The notes under the pieces: model-generated | Database searches by the model: none | What the model saw: the letters and a program-made list of their open reading frames with translations, nothing else | What the model was told of the DNA's origin: nothing | Made by a program: the position numbers and the translations under genes | Shown: one piece after another, positions 20,192 to 29,381 of the stretch | Layout of the letters: each line of letters opens with the position of its first letter | Numbering within the stretch: the first letter of the stretch is position 1 | Source: Candidatus Neomicrothrix sp. UBA2983 | GTDB lineage: Bacteria; Actinomycetota; Acidimicrobiia; Acidimicrobiales; MedAcidi-G1 | Reading direction: 5' to 3' | Length of the DNA stretch: 38,416 nucleotides | Assembly: GCA_002346745.1 (NCBI GenBank) | Contig: DEAL01000015.1 | Coordinates: forward strand, 53,944-92,359

Positions 20192-20219
20192 CCGAACCCC
20201 TGCACTAGCCGAACCCCTG
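20179..20219. repeat. 17-bp tandem repeat over the gltD stop codon
   Basis: Copies at 20179-20195 and 20196-20212 differ at one base, and a third partial copy begins at 20213. Each full copy contains CTAG, so the gltD stop codon is duplicated. It fills most of the 31-nt gap to the convergent hydrolase gene, where a terminator would be expected but no hairpin is seen. Confidence 0.75.
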
Positions 20220-20222
20220 GCC

Positions 20223-20909
20223 TCAGAAGGGCGACGCCCCCAGGAACTCGAGGGCGGCGTCGATGAAGCCGAAGTCCTTCGGCGTTGCGAAGTGGTCGAC
20301 GCCCCGCAGGGTCACCAGCCGGGCATCGGGAAGCGCCTCCAGCAAGGGATCGGCCGGTCCGGCCTCGTCGCGGTCCCCGAGGACCACCAGCACCGGCACG
20401 GACACGCCGGCCAGGTCGGCGGCGTCGAGCGGGCGCCCGTCGGGGCGCTGCAGAAAGGCTGCCAGCGCCTCCCGATCGGCGTCGCCCGTCTCGGGAAGGC
20501 GGGCGAAGTAGGCCAGCAGGGGGTGGGGTGCCTCACCGGTCCGGACCGCCTCGACCAGTGCCTCGGACCGGGCCGGGTCGGACTCGAAGAGCCGTGCGCC
20601 GACCCCGGCGGCGACCAGCCGGTGGAAGCGGTCGGGATGGCGGGCCGCCAGCACGAGGAGCGTCCGGGCGCCGTAGGAGAAGCCGACGGCGTCGACGGGC
20701 TCGTCGGGCAGTTGCGCCAGGACCTGCGCCTCGAGGTCCCGGTAGGCCTCCGGGTCGTGGGGCTTCGATGCCGATCCGTGCCCGGGCAGGTCGACGCCGA
20801 CGACGGTGCGGCCGGCGTCCTCGAGGAGCGCCGTCCAGCCGTTGCTGACCCAGGTGGCGGCGTGGGAGGTGCCGAATCCGTGGACGAGGACGACGGGCGG
20901 TGCGGACAC
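20223..20909 (-). CDS. Alpha/beta-hydrolase
   Basis: A 228-residue cytoplasmic protein of the alpha/beta-hydrolase fold. The oxyanion segment VVLVHGFGTSH, the nucleophile elbow VGFSYGA, the acid strand VLVVLGDRDE and the histidine GVDHFATP complete a Ser-Asp-His triad. The cap between about residues 115 and 155 is short. The substrate cannot be told; it could be an esterase, lactonase or C-C bond hydrolase. The start is GTG at 20909, 8 nt after a TACGGT element. It converges with gltD and diverges from the DUF2142 gene. Confidence 0.85.
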   Translation of the reverse strand: MSAPPVVLVHGFGTSHAATWVSNGWTALLEDAGRTVVGVDLPGHGSASKPHDPEAYRDLEAQVLAQLPDEPVDAVGFSYGARTLLVLAARHPDRFHRLVAAGVGARLFESDPARSEALVEAVRTGEAPHPLLAYFARLPETGDADREALAAFLQRPDGRPLDAADLAGVSVPVLVVLGDRDEAGPADPLLEALPDARLVTLRGVDHFATPKDFGFIDAALEFLGASPF

Positions 20910-20917
20910 GACGGGGG

Positions 20918-20923
20918 ACCGTA
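20918..20923 (-). promoter_or_regulatory. Putative -10 element of the alpha/beta-hydrolase gene
   Basis: TACGGT on the minus strand ends 8 nt before GTG 20909, implying a leader of only one or two bases. It is the same hexamer as before the M23 and selenoprotein genes. Confidence 0.4.
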
Positions 20924-20965
20924 GTTGGGGGCACCGCCCTCCTCGGGTGCCGGGAGGCCCCTCGG

Positions 20966-20971
20966 TACGCT
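20966..20971 (+). promoter_or_regulatory. Putative -10 element of the DUF2142 gene (leaderless)
   Basis: TACGCT ends 6 nt before GTG 20978, the spacing expected for a leaderless transcript. No Shine-Dalgarno is present. Confidence 0.45.
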
Positions 20972-20977
20972 GGCCCG

Positions 20978-22375
20978 GTGAGCCCGCAGCGCCTCCTCCT
21001 GGCCGTCGGCGTGCCCTTGGGTCTCCTCATCGTCCTGTTCACCCCGGCGTGGACCGGGTGGGACGAGCACACGCACTTCCTCCGGGGCACCGACATGGCC
21101 GACGGCTCCCTCTTCCCGAGCCGTGGCGAACTGCAGGACCCACCCGGGGAGCACGGTGGCGTCCCGCCGACGCCGGTTGCCGCCACCTACGTCGAGGACG
21201 GCGGGATCGTCATCGCCAACTGGCTGGGTGGGAACGCTCCCTGGACGGCCTCCTCGACGGGCGACCTGCTGGCCAGCCGTCCGGACGGCCGCACCGTGAA
21301 CGTGGACCTTCGCGCCACCGAGGCGGCACCACCAACGGCCTACCTGCCGGCCGCCGTCGGCATGGTCGTGCCGGTCCAGATGGAGGCCCCGGCGGTGGTG
21401 GCGATGTGGTCGGGTCGCCTCGCCAACCTGGCCGCCTATCTGGCGCTGGCCTGGTTGGCGGTCCGCTCAGCTGCAGCATTCCGTTGGACCCTCGCTGCGG
21501 GGACCCTGCTTCCGATGCACCTCGCCCTTGGGGGCACCATCTCGCCCGACGCGGTGACCTTCGGGGCGCTCCTCTTGGTCCTCGCGGTCTGGTCGCGGCT
21601 CCGGGCCAGCGTCGAGATCCCGGTCCGGATGCTGCTGCCGGTGTGCCTCCTCTCGGCACTGGCCAAGCCGCCGTACTTCCTGGTCCTCGCACTCCTGCCG
21701 GCCACGGGCTTCCAGCTCGGCACGACGTCGGGACGCCTCGTCGGGCGCATCGGCCTGGGGGCCCTCGGCCTCGGGCTCCTCGTCACGCTCCTGAACTCCT
21801 CCACGGACTACCAGGCGGTTTCCTCGACCATGATCGACGACCGCCTCCACCTCGATACCGGCCTGCAGCAGGAACGGCTCCTGGGCGACCTGCCGGGCTT
21901 CCTGTGGGCCACGGTCGAGACCTGGTTCACCGAGTTGGACGACTACGTCCAGGGATGGTTCCGGTCCTTCGGATTCTTCCCCTCGGACCTGCCGGGCATC
22001 CTGGCCTGGGTCCTGCTGGCCGGCCTGCTCGTGGCCGTCCTGCGCCTCGACGCCCCGGACCTGCGTGGCCTGGTGGGTGTGGATCGTTGGCTGCTCGGCC
22101 TCGGAGCCGCCGGCCTGCTCGTCGTGCTCTACGCCTCGAGTTTCGTGTACTTCACCGACCACGCCGCCTACGACACGATCGGGCTTCAGATGGCCCGCTA
22201 CTCGGCGCCGCTCCTGCCGCTGATGGCCCTCTCCTGTTCGCCTCGCTGGGCGGTGCTGCGCCTCGAGGCCCTCTCGACGCGTGTCGCCCGCGTGCTCGTC
22301 GGCGCCGTGCCGGCGGTCGCCGTCGGGGCGGTGCTGGTGACCTGGCTCTGGACCGGGACGTCCGACCGGTTCTGA
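20978..22375 (+). CDS. DUF2142-like polytopic membrane protein, probable GT-C-type glycosyltransferase
   Basis: A 465-residue membrane protein with about ten hydrophobic segments. After the first helix an outward loop carries TGWDEHTHFLRGT, the acidic signature typical of DUF2142 and related GT-C proteins. Near the C-terminus MARYSAPLLPLMAL matches the family's QxRY-P element. Such proteins are thought to use polyprenyl-linked sugars outside the membrane; no substrate is known. GTG 20978 is preferred over an upstream ATG because it directly precedes the first membrane helix and follows TACGCT. It sits next to other envelope-glycan genes and ends 4 nt from the convergent AftD-like gene. Confidence 0.7.
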   Translation: MSPQRLLLAVGVPLGLLIVLFTPAWTGWDEHTHFLRGTDMADGSLFPSRGELQDPPGEHGGVPPTPVAATYVEDGGIVIANWLGGNAPWTASSTGDLLASRPDGRTVNVDLRATEAAPPTAYLPAAVGMVVPVQMEAPAVVAMWSGRLANLAAYLALAWLAVRSAAAFRWTLAAGTLLPMHLALGGTISPDAVTFGALLLVLAVWSRLRASVEIPVRMLLPVCLLSALAKPPYFLVLALLPATGFQLGTTSGRLVGRIGLGALGLGLLVTLLNSSTDYQAVSSTMIDDRLHLDTGLQQERLLGDLPGFLWATVETWFTELDDYVQGWFRSFGFFPSDLPGILAWVLLAGLLVAVLRLDAPDLRGLVGVDRWLLGLGAAGLLVVLYASSFVYFTDHAAYDTIGLQMARYSAPLLPLMALSCSPRWAVLRLEALSTRVARVLVGAVPAVAVGAVLVTWLWTGTSDRF

Positions 22376-22379
22376 GCCG

Positions 22380-25300
22380 TCAGCCGCTCTCGCTGCGCAC
22401 GTGTCGACGGGCGAGGAATGTGCGGATCGCCTCGGCCAGAACGAACAGGACCGCCAGTACCCCGAGGACGTGGTAGCGGTCGAAGAAGGCCGGCCAGATG
22501 AAGTCCCTCGGGTACCGGTACCGGATCTGGTCGACCACAATCAGCAGGGCGGCGAGTGACATGGAGGCGGTGGCCAGCAGCGGCAGGAGTCGCCGCCAGA
22601 GTCGGCCGGCCAGCACGAGGCCGGTGAGCAGCCCCAGCAGGGGGGCGGCCAGTGGCCAGGCGGGGAGGTTCAGCCAGGCGACGGCGGTGACGAGGAGCCC
22701 GGTGGTGACCGAACCGCGGGTGCCCATCGCCGCCAGGGTGCCCCGGGGATCGACGAGTGAGACGATGGACACTGCGGGTCCTGCCTCGTCTCGGCGGCCC
22801 CGTCGTGCGAGGACGAGGCACGCCAGTGCGGCCAGCAGGGATAGTAGGAGTCCGGCGGTGACCAGACGCTGTGGGGTCCACGCCAGTCGTAGGCGGACGT
22901 CACCCACGGCGCCGTCGGGATCGACGAGCCAGCCGTTGGCGTAGCCATCGACGAGCACCGGCGCCGGCTCGACCTTGAGATCCGGGCTGGAGAGTCGCCA
23001 GCCGTCGGTGTGGCTCTCCCCGAGGACCAGCCAGAAGGGCTCCCCCTCGGAGGCCACCACCAGGTCCCGGGCGGTCTTGTCCCAGTGAGTGTAGGTGACG
23101 GTCGGTGGAGTCGGCGCCACGCCGGAATACGACACCAGGTCTCGGAGGAGCAGCTGGTCGACGTCGATGCCGGTATGCCGGCCGTCAGCGGTCCGGAGGC
23201 GGTGCTCGCCGGGACCCAGGTCCAGTGGGCCCTCGCAGAGGGAGAGCCCGAGTGGCTTCCTCGCCAGGGCATCCGCCGTCGCACCTTCGACCCTCACCGA
23301 CACGGCGGCACCATCCACCTCGAGCAGGTCCTCCCGGCAGGCGCCATCCACCATGGCCGCCGTCTGGACGGCGGGGAGACCGAGCACCTCGCTGATCGCC
23401 ACCGGCAGGACGACGGGATGGCTGCTGTACCAGTCGAGGGTGACGACGGGGTCGATCGCCTCGACCACGAATTCGAGCAGTGTGGCCTGGCGATCGACGG
23501 GCAGGTCGAAGGCGACGGCGTCCTCGTCGAGTGCAACGACGCCGCTGGTGGCGACATGCTGGTCGTCGGCGTAGAGGGCGATCCGCGTCGGCGTGGAGTG
23601 GTGGTCGGCGCGGCGTGCCAACACCTGGAGGTCGCCGACGGCGATGGGCTCGGCGAAGCGGACCGTGAGGACCTGACCCTCCTGTGGCGCAAAGGCCGGT
23701 ATCCAGGCGGTCGCGGGATCTCCGTCCAGTGCGGCGTCTCCGCCCGACCGCAGGGACCCGGAGAGTCGGGTCGACCCGTGTGCGACGATCCCCGGGTCAC
23801 GTCCCAGAAGGTCGTCAACCAGTTGCTCCGGGGCGACCGCCGAGAGCCTGACCTCGCCCTCGAGGTCGAAGTTGCGGCCGAAGGGCAGCGTGAAGGTGCG
23901 GTCGAGGTGGGTCTCGCCGTCGTTGCGCACTGGGTCGAGCGGGTCGGACCGAAGCCGGGTCAGGAGCACGGCCAGTTCCTGGCCGCGGTCTCCGTCGATG
24001 AGGGCGCCGAGGTCGCTCGGCAGGGCGATCGTCTCGTCGGACGCCACCGGTGACTGGTCGACCTCGGTGAACCCGACCGAGCTGGCGCCGAAGAACCACC
24101 GGCGTCCGGCATCGCTGGTGGCCAGGATCTCGACCTCGAGGTGGTCGGTGGTGCCGGAGGGAAGGTCGATCCGCTGCCGGCCCGGCGGTAGTGAACGTTC
24201 GTCGAGGATGGCCTCGACGGTGGCATGGTCCGTGCGGATGCGGACCTCGGTGATGTGGCGATTCTGGCCGGCGGCCCAGAATTGCTGGAGGTCGAGTCCC
24301 GGGACCGGGATCGCCTCGTCATACTCGAGGAGGAGGCGCTCTCCGCGGGCGTCGGAGAAGGCAGCGACCTTCCAGGCCGTGTTCTCGTCCCCGTCGACGG
24401 CGTGGAACGGGCGGGAATCGGGGACGAAGGTGACGGGATTGCCGTAGGCGGTGGCCGAGGCCCGCACGCCATGCTGCACGGCCACGGTGCGGCTCCCGGG
24501 GACGTCTGGGAGCACGGCGAGGCGCTGGTCGGTCGGGTCGTCGGCCAGGGGCACCTCGTCGGCACGCTCGGTGTAGCCCTGCGTCTCCCTGATGGTCCCC
24601 CAGCGCTGGCCGCGCTTGCGGTTGGTGTCGGTGATGAGGAGCAGGGCACCGGCCTGATTCACGACCTCGGGCGATTCCGTGAGGGACGCGCTGAAGAAGA
24701 CCGGTCGGCCCGGTTCGAGGAAGCCCTCCCCGGCGGCTGCCACCAGGCCCTCGGCGTCGCCCGAAAGGACGATCGGCCGGGTGGGATCGGCGGTCCGCAG
24801 AATGGACTGGGCGTCCTGGACGGCGAAGACGGCGGTGTAGGGGGGGACGGCCGCCTCCAGTGGGCGGTCGAGGGTGTGCTCGTCGACGAGTGGCCGCTCC
24901 CGGAAGGGCAGGTTCGGGGGGCCCGTCCCGAATTGCCGAGGCTCGTCGAGGCCGGGGGCCTCCAGGAGCTCGGCCCAGAGGTCGGGTGGCCGTGGGGTCC
25001 GGTAGCGCTCGTACTGGAGGTCGCCGCGGAACACCACCTCGCCGACGCCCATCAGCCGGGCGAGGGGGGCGAGGGCACCGGTGTCGAGTCGGCCCTCCTG
25101 GACCTCAGTGTCGAGGGCGACGACCAGCGCAGCCGAGGCCGGGGTGCCGAGGGGCACCAACTCCCGGGCCACGTATCCACGGTTGGTCAGTCCGGGGAGG
25201 ATCGGGTCAACTGCGTTGCCCCAGCGATGGGCTGCGAAGTCGCTGCCGGGAATCTCGAGGACGCGGGTCTGGTGGGGTGCCGGCGACTCGAGGGAACCCG

Positions 25301-26630
25301 CCACCTGGAGCCAGTGGTCCGGCACCTCCTCGGGCCGCTCGAGGTTGTCGCCCAGCAGCTGGCCCGTCCAGAGCGGCGAGAGGTTGGCGATGATCGCCAG
25401 GCAGAGGACGACGGCGATGCTCCGACGGCGTTCCGGCATCCGGGAAGCGAGGGCGGCGGCCGCGGCGCCAAGGAACACGGCGGTGGCGAGTACCACCAGC
25501 GGGAGTGCCCGTGGCGTGCTGCGCATGGCGAGGCCAGCGTCCGTCTCCGTCCAGGCCTTGAACACCCGGCCGAGGGGGGAGGGGGCGTCGAACGGGTGTG
25601 CGGCGATGGCGGTGAGCATTCCGATGCCGAAGAGCAGGAGCAGGTGGCCACGGTGTCGGAAGCGGGTCACCGCTGCAGCGAGAAGGCCCAGGAGGGGAAG
25701 GGCGTACGAGAGGGGCAGGGCCCAGCGCGTGTAGGCGTGGGCCGGTTCGATCCAGGGACCGAGCTTGTCCTGCCCGTAGAAGAACCAGTAGCCGAGCCCC
25801 CGGAACAGTTCCGGGGCGGTGGCGGCCTCGGCGATGACCTCGTAGGTCTCCGTCAGCCGGAGCGTCGGCAGGCCGTGGGCCGCCTGCGTCCGCAGCCCGG
25901 CAATCCACCAGAGGGAGGTCCCGGCGACGAGGAGGCCGATGCGGGTCGCGACCGCGAGGGCGCGCCGCCACGGGACCGAACCCTCAAGGACGCTCCAGGC
26001 AATCCACAGGACGGGCCCCAGGCCGACCAGCAACAGGGAGGTGGCGTTGACGCCGCCGATGGTCAGGGTGGTCAGGGCGAAGAGGGCGGGATGCCGCCAG
26101 CCGCCCGTGCGCAGTGAGCGGACGGTGAGCGCCAGCATCCACGGCAGGCCGGCCCAAGGCAGGAGGATGACCGAGATTCGGGCCACGTAGTCGAGGAGGT
26201 ACGGGCTGAGCATGTAGGCAAGCGAGGCCACGAGGACGGGTGCCCCCCGCCAACCGAGGGTGCGCAGGAACCAGCGCAGGCCCATTCCGGCGGCGAACAG
26301 GATCGAACCCAGCCAGAGGCGTTGCACGAACCAGTCGGGGAGTGCAAGGAGGTCGCCGACCGCGAAGAAGGGTCCGATGGGCCACAGGAACCCGATGTTC
26401 TGGTGGGTGACCGTCCCCATGGCGAAGTCCGGCTGCCACATCGACGTGGCGTCGAGGAGGAGTCCCCACGGGTCGAGGGTCAGGTACGGCTTGGTGTCGG
26501 CGGCGACCATGCCGCGGTGGGTGAGGAGGAGGGGAATCCAGGACAGTGCCGCCAGTGTGAGGACCTGGCCTCGATCCCCCCGGCCGGTGGCAGGGGTCCG
26601 GCCGTTCAGGTGGCGCAGGACCGCAGTCAC
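22380..26630 (-). CDS. AftD-like alpha-(1->3)-arabinofuranosyltransferase (DUF3367, GT-C)
   Basis: A very large membrane protein of 1416 residues, the size of mycobacterial AftD. A polytopic N-terminal half is followed by a long extracytoplasmic region (about 430-1300) with beta-rich, carbohydrate-binding-like segments, then C-terminal helices. Signature stretches are VAADTKPYLTLDP, with Asp45 in the first outward loop as expected for GT-C catalysis, MGTVTHQNIGFLWPIGP and WFVQRLWLGSILFAAG. AftD adds arabinofuranose from decaprenyl-phospho-arabinose to cell-wall arabinan. Whether this organism has arabinogalactan is unknown. The start is GTG 26630, overlapping the stop of the upstream GT4 gene (GTGA). 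Confidence 0.88.
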   Translation of the reverse strand: MTAVLRHLNGRTPATGRGDRGQVLTLAALSWIPLLLTHRGMVAADTKPYLTLDPWGLLLDATSMWQPDFAMGTVTHQNIGFLWPIGPFFAVGDLLALPDWFVQRLWLGSILFAAGMGLRWFLRTLGWRGAPVLVASLAYMLSPYLLDYVARISVILLPWAGLPWMLALTVRSLRTGGWRHPALFALTTLTIGGVNATSLLLVGLGPVLWIAWSVLEGSVPWRRALAVATRIGLLVAGTSLWWIAGLRTQAAHGLPTLRLTETYEVIAEAATAPELFRGLGYWFFYGQDKLGPWIEPAHAYTRWALPLSYALPLLGLLAAAVTRFRHRGHLLLLFGIGMLTAIAAHPFDAPSPLGRVFKAWTETDAGLAMRSTPRALPLVVLATAVFLGAAAAALASRMPERRRSIAVVLCLAIIANLSPLWTGQLLGDNLERPEEVPDHWLQVAGSLESPAPHQTRVLEIPGSDFAAHRWGNAVDPILPGLTNRGYVARELVPLGTPASAALVVALDTEVQEGRLDTGALAPLARLMGVGEVVFRGDLQYERYRTPRPPDLWAELLEAPGLDEPRQFGTGPPNLPFRERPLVDEHTLDRPLEAAVPPYTAVFAVQDAQSILRTADPTRPIVLSGDAEGLVAAAGEGFLEPGRPVFFSASLTESPEVVNQAGALLLITDTNRKRGQRWGTIRETQGYTERADEVPLADDPTDQRLAVLPDVPGSRTVAVQHGVRASATAYGNPVTFVPDSRPFHAVDGDENTAWKVAAFSDARGERLLLEYDEAIPVPGLDLQQFWAAGQNRHITEVRIRTDHATVEAILDERSLPPGRQRIDLPSGTTDHLEVEILATSDAGRRWFFGASSVGFTEVDQSPVASDETIALPSDLGALIDGDRGQELAVLLTRLRSDPLDPVRNDGETHLDRTFTLPFGRNFDLEGEVRLSAVAPEQLVDDLLGRDPGIVAHGSTRLSGSLRSGGDAALDGDPATAWIPAFAPQEGQVLTVRFAEPIAVGDLQVLARRADHHSTPTRIALYADDQHVATSGVVALDEDAVAFDLPVDRQATLLEFVVEAIDPVVTLDWYSSHPVVLPVAISEVLGLPAVQTAAMVDGACREDLLEVDGAAVSVRVEGATADALARKPLGLSLCEGPLDLGPGEHRLRTADGRHTGIDVDQLLLRDLVSYSGVAPTPPTVTYTHWDKTARDLVVASEGEPFWLVLGESHTDGWRLSSPDLKVEPAPVLVDGYANGWLVDPDGAVGDVRLRLAWTPQRLVTAGLLLSLLAALACLVLARRGRRDEAGPAVSIVSLVDPRGTLAAMGTRGSVTTGLLVTAVAWLNLPAWPLAAPLLGLLTGLVLAGRLWRRLLPLLATASMSLAALLIVVDQIRYRYPRDFIWPAFFDRYHVLGVLAVLFVLAEAIRTFLARRHVRSESG

Positions 26631-27802
26631 CGGTTGACCGGAACGGTCGAGGCGAGCACCCGAAAGGCCTCCGTCGCCGTGCGATCCCAGTCGAACCGGG
26701 CGGAACGGTCTCGTGCCGCCGCGCTGAACGCCGCTCGACGGTCAGCGTCGCCGAGAAGGTCGGCCAGGTGGGCCGAAAGTTCCCGGTCATCGTCTGCCAG
26801 CAGGCCGGTGATCCCGTCGTCGACGGCGTCCTCATGTCCGGCGATGCGGGTCGCCACCGCCGGTGTGGCGCAGGCGGCGGCCTCGGTCAGTGTCATGCCC
26901 CAGCCCTCGCTCGAGGAGGCGCTGGCCACGACCCAGGCCCGCCGGTAGGCGTCCACCACGTCCGCCTCCTCGACGTGTCCCCGCAGGGCCACCCATTCCT
27001 CGGCGCCGAGTCGAGTGACCAGTTCCCGCAGGACGTCGCGCTCCTCGCCGTCGCCGAGGACCTCCAGCCGGGCGGGGAGGCCGGTCTCTCGGACGCCTGC
27101 CACCGCATGGATGAGGGCGTCGACGCGCTTCGAGGGCATGAGGCGCCCGGCAGCCACCACCAGGGGCGTGGAAGATCGGTGGCCGGCGGGGGAGAAGCGC
27201 TGGTGGATTCCGGGCTCGACCACATGCACCCGACGAGCCGGCAGCCGGAGATCCCGGACCAGGGAGGCCCGCGAACTCTCCGAGAGGGTGACGACCGGGG
27301 TGTTCCGGTAGCAGGGCGGTGCGATGCGCCGCTCGAGGAGGCTGCCGGCCCGGGCCAGCCCCGGCGAGAGGACCATGGGCCACAGGAGCTCGTGGTGGTG
27401 GTGGAGCAAGGCCATCCGGGGGAAGGCCGCCCACAGCGGCGAGAAGAACGGCACCCCGTTCCAGATCTCGACCAGTGCATCACGGCGACCGTGTAGTCCG
27501 AGGAGTTCAGCGGCAATGGCGCGGGGGAAGACGAGGTAGCGCCCCGCCCGGCGCACCACCCGGTAGCCGTCGCGTCGGGTCGCCGCCCGGTGTCCGGCCG
27601 CATGGGAGGTCCGGAACGTGACCTCGAGTCCGGCCGCCGCCCACCGGCTCGCCACCTCGTGGGCGTGGATCTCGGAGCCGCCGGCCTCCGGGTCGTCGAG
27701 GTCGCGCCAGGCCAGCAGGTGGACGCGACGGATCCCGGAGGCACCGATGAGGGCGTCGAGGTCGCCGTCGGGCAGTTCGTCCGGTGGTGGTAGAGCCGCC
27801 AT
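26627..27802 (-). CDS. GT4-family glycosyltransferase
   Basis: A 391-residue GT-B-fold enzyme. The N-terminal domain opens with HLLAWRDLDDPEAGGSEIHA, the acceptor-side Gly-rich loop of GT4 enzymes. The C-terminal donor domain has VVAAGRLMPSKRVD, LEVLGDGEER and the nucleotide-sugar motif SSEGWGMTLTEAAACATP. It probably works on the cytoplasmic face, moving a sugar from a nucleotide donor to a lipid or glycan acceptor. It is translationally coupled to the AftD-like gene by a 4-nt overlap, which points to the same glycan pathway. The ATG at 27802 follows TACGAT by 9 nt. Confidence 0.88.
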   Translation of the reverse strand: MAALPPPDELPDGDLDALIGASGIRRVHLLAWRDLDDPEAGGSEIHAHEVASRWAAAGLEVTFRTSHAAGHRAATRRDGYRVVRRAGRYLVFPRAIAAELLGLHGRRDALVEIWNGVPFFSPLWAAFPRMALLHHHHELLWPMVLSPGLARAGSLLERRIAPPCYRNTPVVTLSESSRASLVRDLRLPARRVHVVEPGIHQRFSPAGHRSSTPLVVAAGRLMPSKRVDALIHAVAGVRETGLPARLEVLGDGEERDVLRELVTRLGAEEWVALRGHVEEADVVDAYRRAWVVASASSSEGWGMTLTEAAACATPAVATRIAGHEDAVDDGITGLLADDDRELSAHLADLLGDADRRAAFSAAARDRSARFDWDRTATEAFRVLASTVPVNR

Positions 27803-27811
27803 CGTCGCCGG

Positions 27812-27817
27812 ATCGTA
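27812..27817 (-). promoter_or_regulatory. Putative -10 element of the GT4 / AftD-like operon
   Basis: TACGAT on the minus strand lies 9 nt before ATG 27802, giving a leader of two or three bases. It fits the TACGNT pattern seen elsewhere in the window. Confidence 0.4.
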
Positions 27818-27903
27818 CCGGCGGGCTGAGGCCGGTACGGGGAGCGGTCCCGGCGGCGCCGTCGCCGGACCCCGGAGTGCGGGATGGCAGACTCGGTCCG
27901 GCC

Positions 27904-29319
27904 ATGCTCTTCCCGACGATCACCTTCGCCGTCTTCCTGACCCTCGTCCTGGCGGTCCACACGGTGCTCCTGCATCGCCCACGCGCCTGGAAGCTCACGA
28001 TGCTGCTGGCCAGTTACGTGTTCTACGGCTGGTGGGACTGGCGGTTCCTGAGCCTCATCTGGATCTCGACGCTGGTCGACTACGGGACCGGGCTGGCCAT
28101 CGCCGCCTCCACGGACCGTGGTCGTCGACGGGCCTTCCTGGCGCTGAGCCTGGCCACGAACCTCGGGATGCTCGGCTTCTTCAAGTACGCCGACTTCTTC
28201 GTGGTCGAGTTCGTGAACCTGCTCGCCGACCTGGGCATCACGGTGTCGGCCCGACCCCTCGGGATCATCCTCCCGGTGGGCATCAGCTTCTACACCTTTC
28301 AGACGGTGTCCTACTCGCTGGACATCCACCGGGGCGTGCTCCAGCCGACCCGGGACCTCGGCGACTTCGCCCTGTTCGTGGCCTTCTTCCCGCAACTGGT
28401 GGCCGGCCCGATCGTGCGGGCCCGGGACTTCCTCTCGCAACTGGCGACGAACGACCGTGCGCCCCTCGATACCGGGCGGTCGATGCAGTTGATCCTCGGC
28501 GGCCTCTTCAAGAAGGTGGTCCTCGCCGACGTGCTGGCCGTCCGGCTGGTCGACGGCGTCTTCGCCGATCCCGGTGGGGCGACGGGGCTGGAGACACTGC
28601 TCGCCGTCTACGGCTACGCCCTCCAGATCTACGGCGACTTCAGCGGCTACAGCGACATCGCCATCGGGATCGCCCTGCTGCTGGGTTTCCGCTTCCCGGA
28701 CAACTTCGACCAGCCGTACCGGGCGGTCACCCTGCAGGACTTCTGGCGTCGCTGGCACATCAGCCTCTCCAGTTGGCTGCGGGACTACCTGTACATCGGG
28801 ATGGGAGGCAGCCGGCGGGGGAGGGGGCGGACCTACCGGAACCTCCTCGTGACGATGTTCCTTGGCGGCCTGTGGCACGGAGCGGGCTGGACCTTCGTGC
28901 TGTGGGGCCTGCTGCACGGCGGGGGGCTGGTGCTGGGACGCTGGGTGCGTGATCGGCAGGGCGAGGACGCTAGGACGTACGGCCCGGTCGGCCGCTTCCT
29001 CCGGACGCTGGCCACCTTCCACCTGGTGTGCGCCGGGTGGGTCTTCTTCCGTGCCGTGGACCTCGACCGGGCCCTCGAGGTCTTCGGTGCCCTGGGCGGC
29101 TCATGGACCTCGGCACCTGCCGTCGACGGTGGCGTGGTGGCGCTGTTGTTCCTCGGACTCTTCCTGCAGTTCGCCCCCCGTGGCCGACTTGCGCCCGCCT
29201 GGTCCGCGCTGGGCCGTGCGCCGGTGCTGGTGCAGGCAGCGGTGGTCGTCGTGGCGATCCTCGGCATCGACCTACTGGGACCGGACGGGGTCGCGCCCTT
29301 CATCTACTTCGCCTTCTGA
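27904..29319 (+). CDS. MBOAT-family O-acyltransferase (AlgI/DltB-like)
   Basis: A 471-residue polytopic membrane protein. Hallmarks are SYVFYGWWDWRFLSL, the conserved LPVGISFYTFQTVSY, FFPQLVAGPIVRA, IYGDFSGYSDIAIG, DFWRRWHISLSSWLRDYLYI and the active-site histidine in GGLWHGAGWTF (His325). AlgI-like proteins move acyl, often acetyl, groups across the membrane onto extracellular polysaccharide, usually with an SGNH/AlgJ partner; none is encoded next to it here. The ATG at 27904 is the first start directly before conserved sequence. It diverges from the GT4 operon, suggesting it modifies the same envelope glycan. Confidence 0.92.
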   Translation: MLFPTITFAVFLTLVLAVHTVLLHRPRAWKLTMLLASYVFYGWWDWRFLSLIWISTLVDYGTGLAIAASTDRGRRRAFLALSLATNLGMLGFFKYADFFVVEFVNLLADLGITVSARPLGIILPVGISFYTFQTVSYSLDIHRGVLQPTRDLGDFALFVAFFPQLVAGPIVRARDFLSQLATNDRAPLDTGRSMQLILGGLFKKVVLADVLAVRLVDGVFADPGGATGLETLLAVYGYALQIYGDFSGYSDIAIGIALLLGFRFPDNFDQPYRAVTLQDFWRRWHISLSSWLRDYLYIGMGGSRRGRGRTYRNLLVTMFLGGLWHGAGWTFVLWGLLHGGGLVLGRWVRDRQGEDARTYGPVGRFLRTLATFHLVCAGWVFFRAVDLDRALEVFGALGGSWTSAPAVDGGVVALLFLGLFLQFAPRGRLAPAWSALGRAPVLVQAAVVVVAILGIDLLGPDGVAPFIYFAF

Positions 29320-29321
29320 GT

Positions 29322-29337
29322 CGCCGCCTGCGCGGCG
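29322..29337. terminator. Weak hairpin between convergent MBOAT and MFS genes
   Basis: CGCCGC and GCGGCG (29322-29327, 29332-29337) pair with a 4-nt loop just after the MBOAT stop. There is no U-tail, so it is only a possible terminator. Confidence 0.3.
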
Positions 29338-29381
29338 GTCGGCGAGGGCCGCCAACTGGCGACCGGGCACGGCGATCCCCG

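Noticed and set aside
24225..26117. A 630-codon plus-strand frame opposite the AftD-like gene
   Set aside because: It is a shadow of a strongly supported coding region on the other strand.
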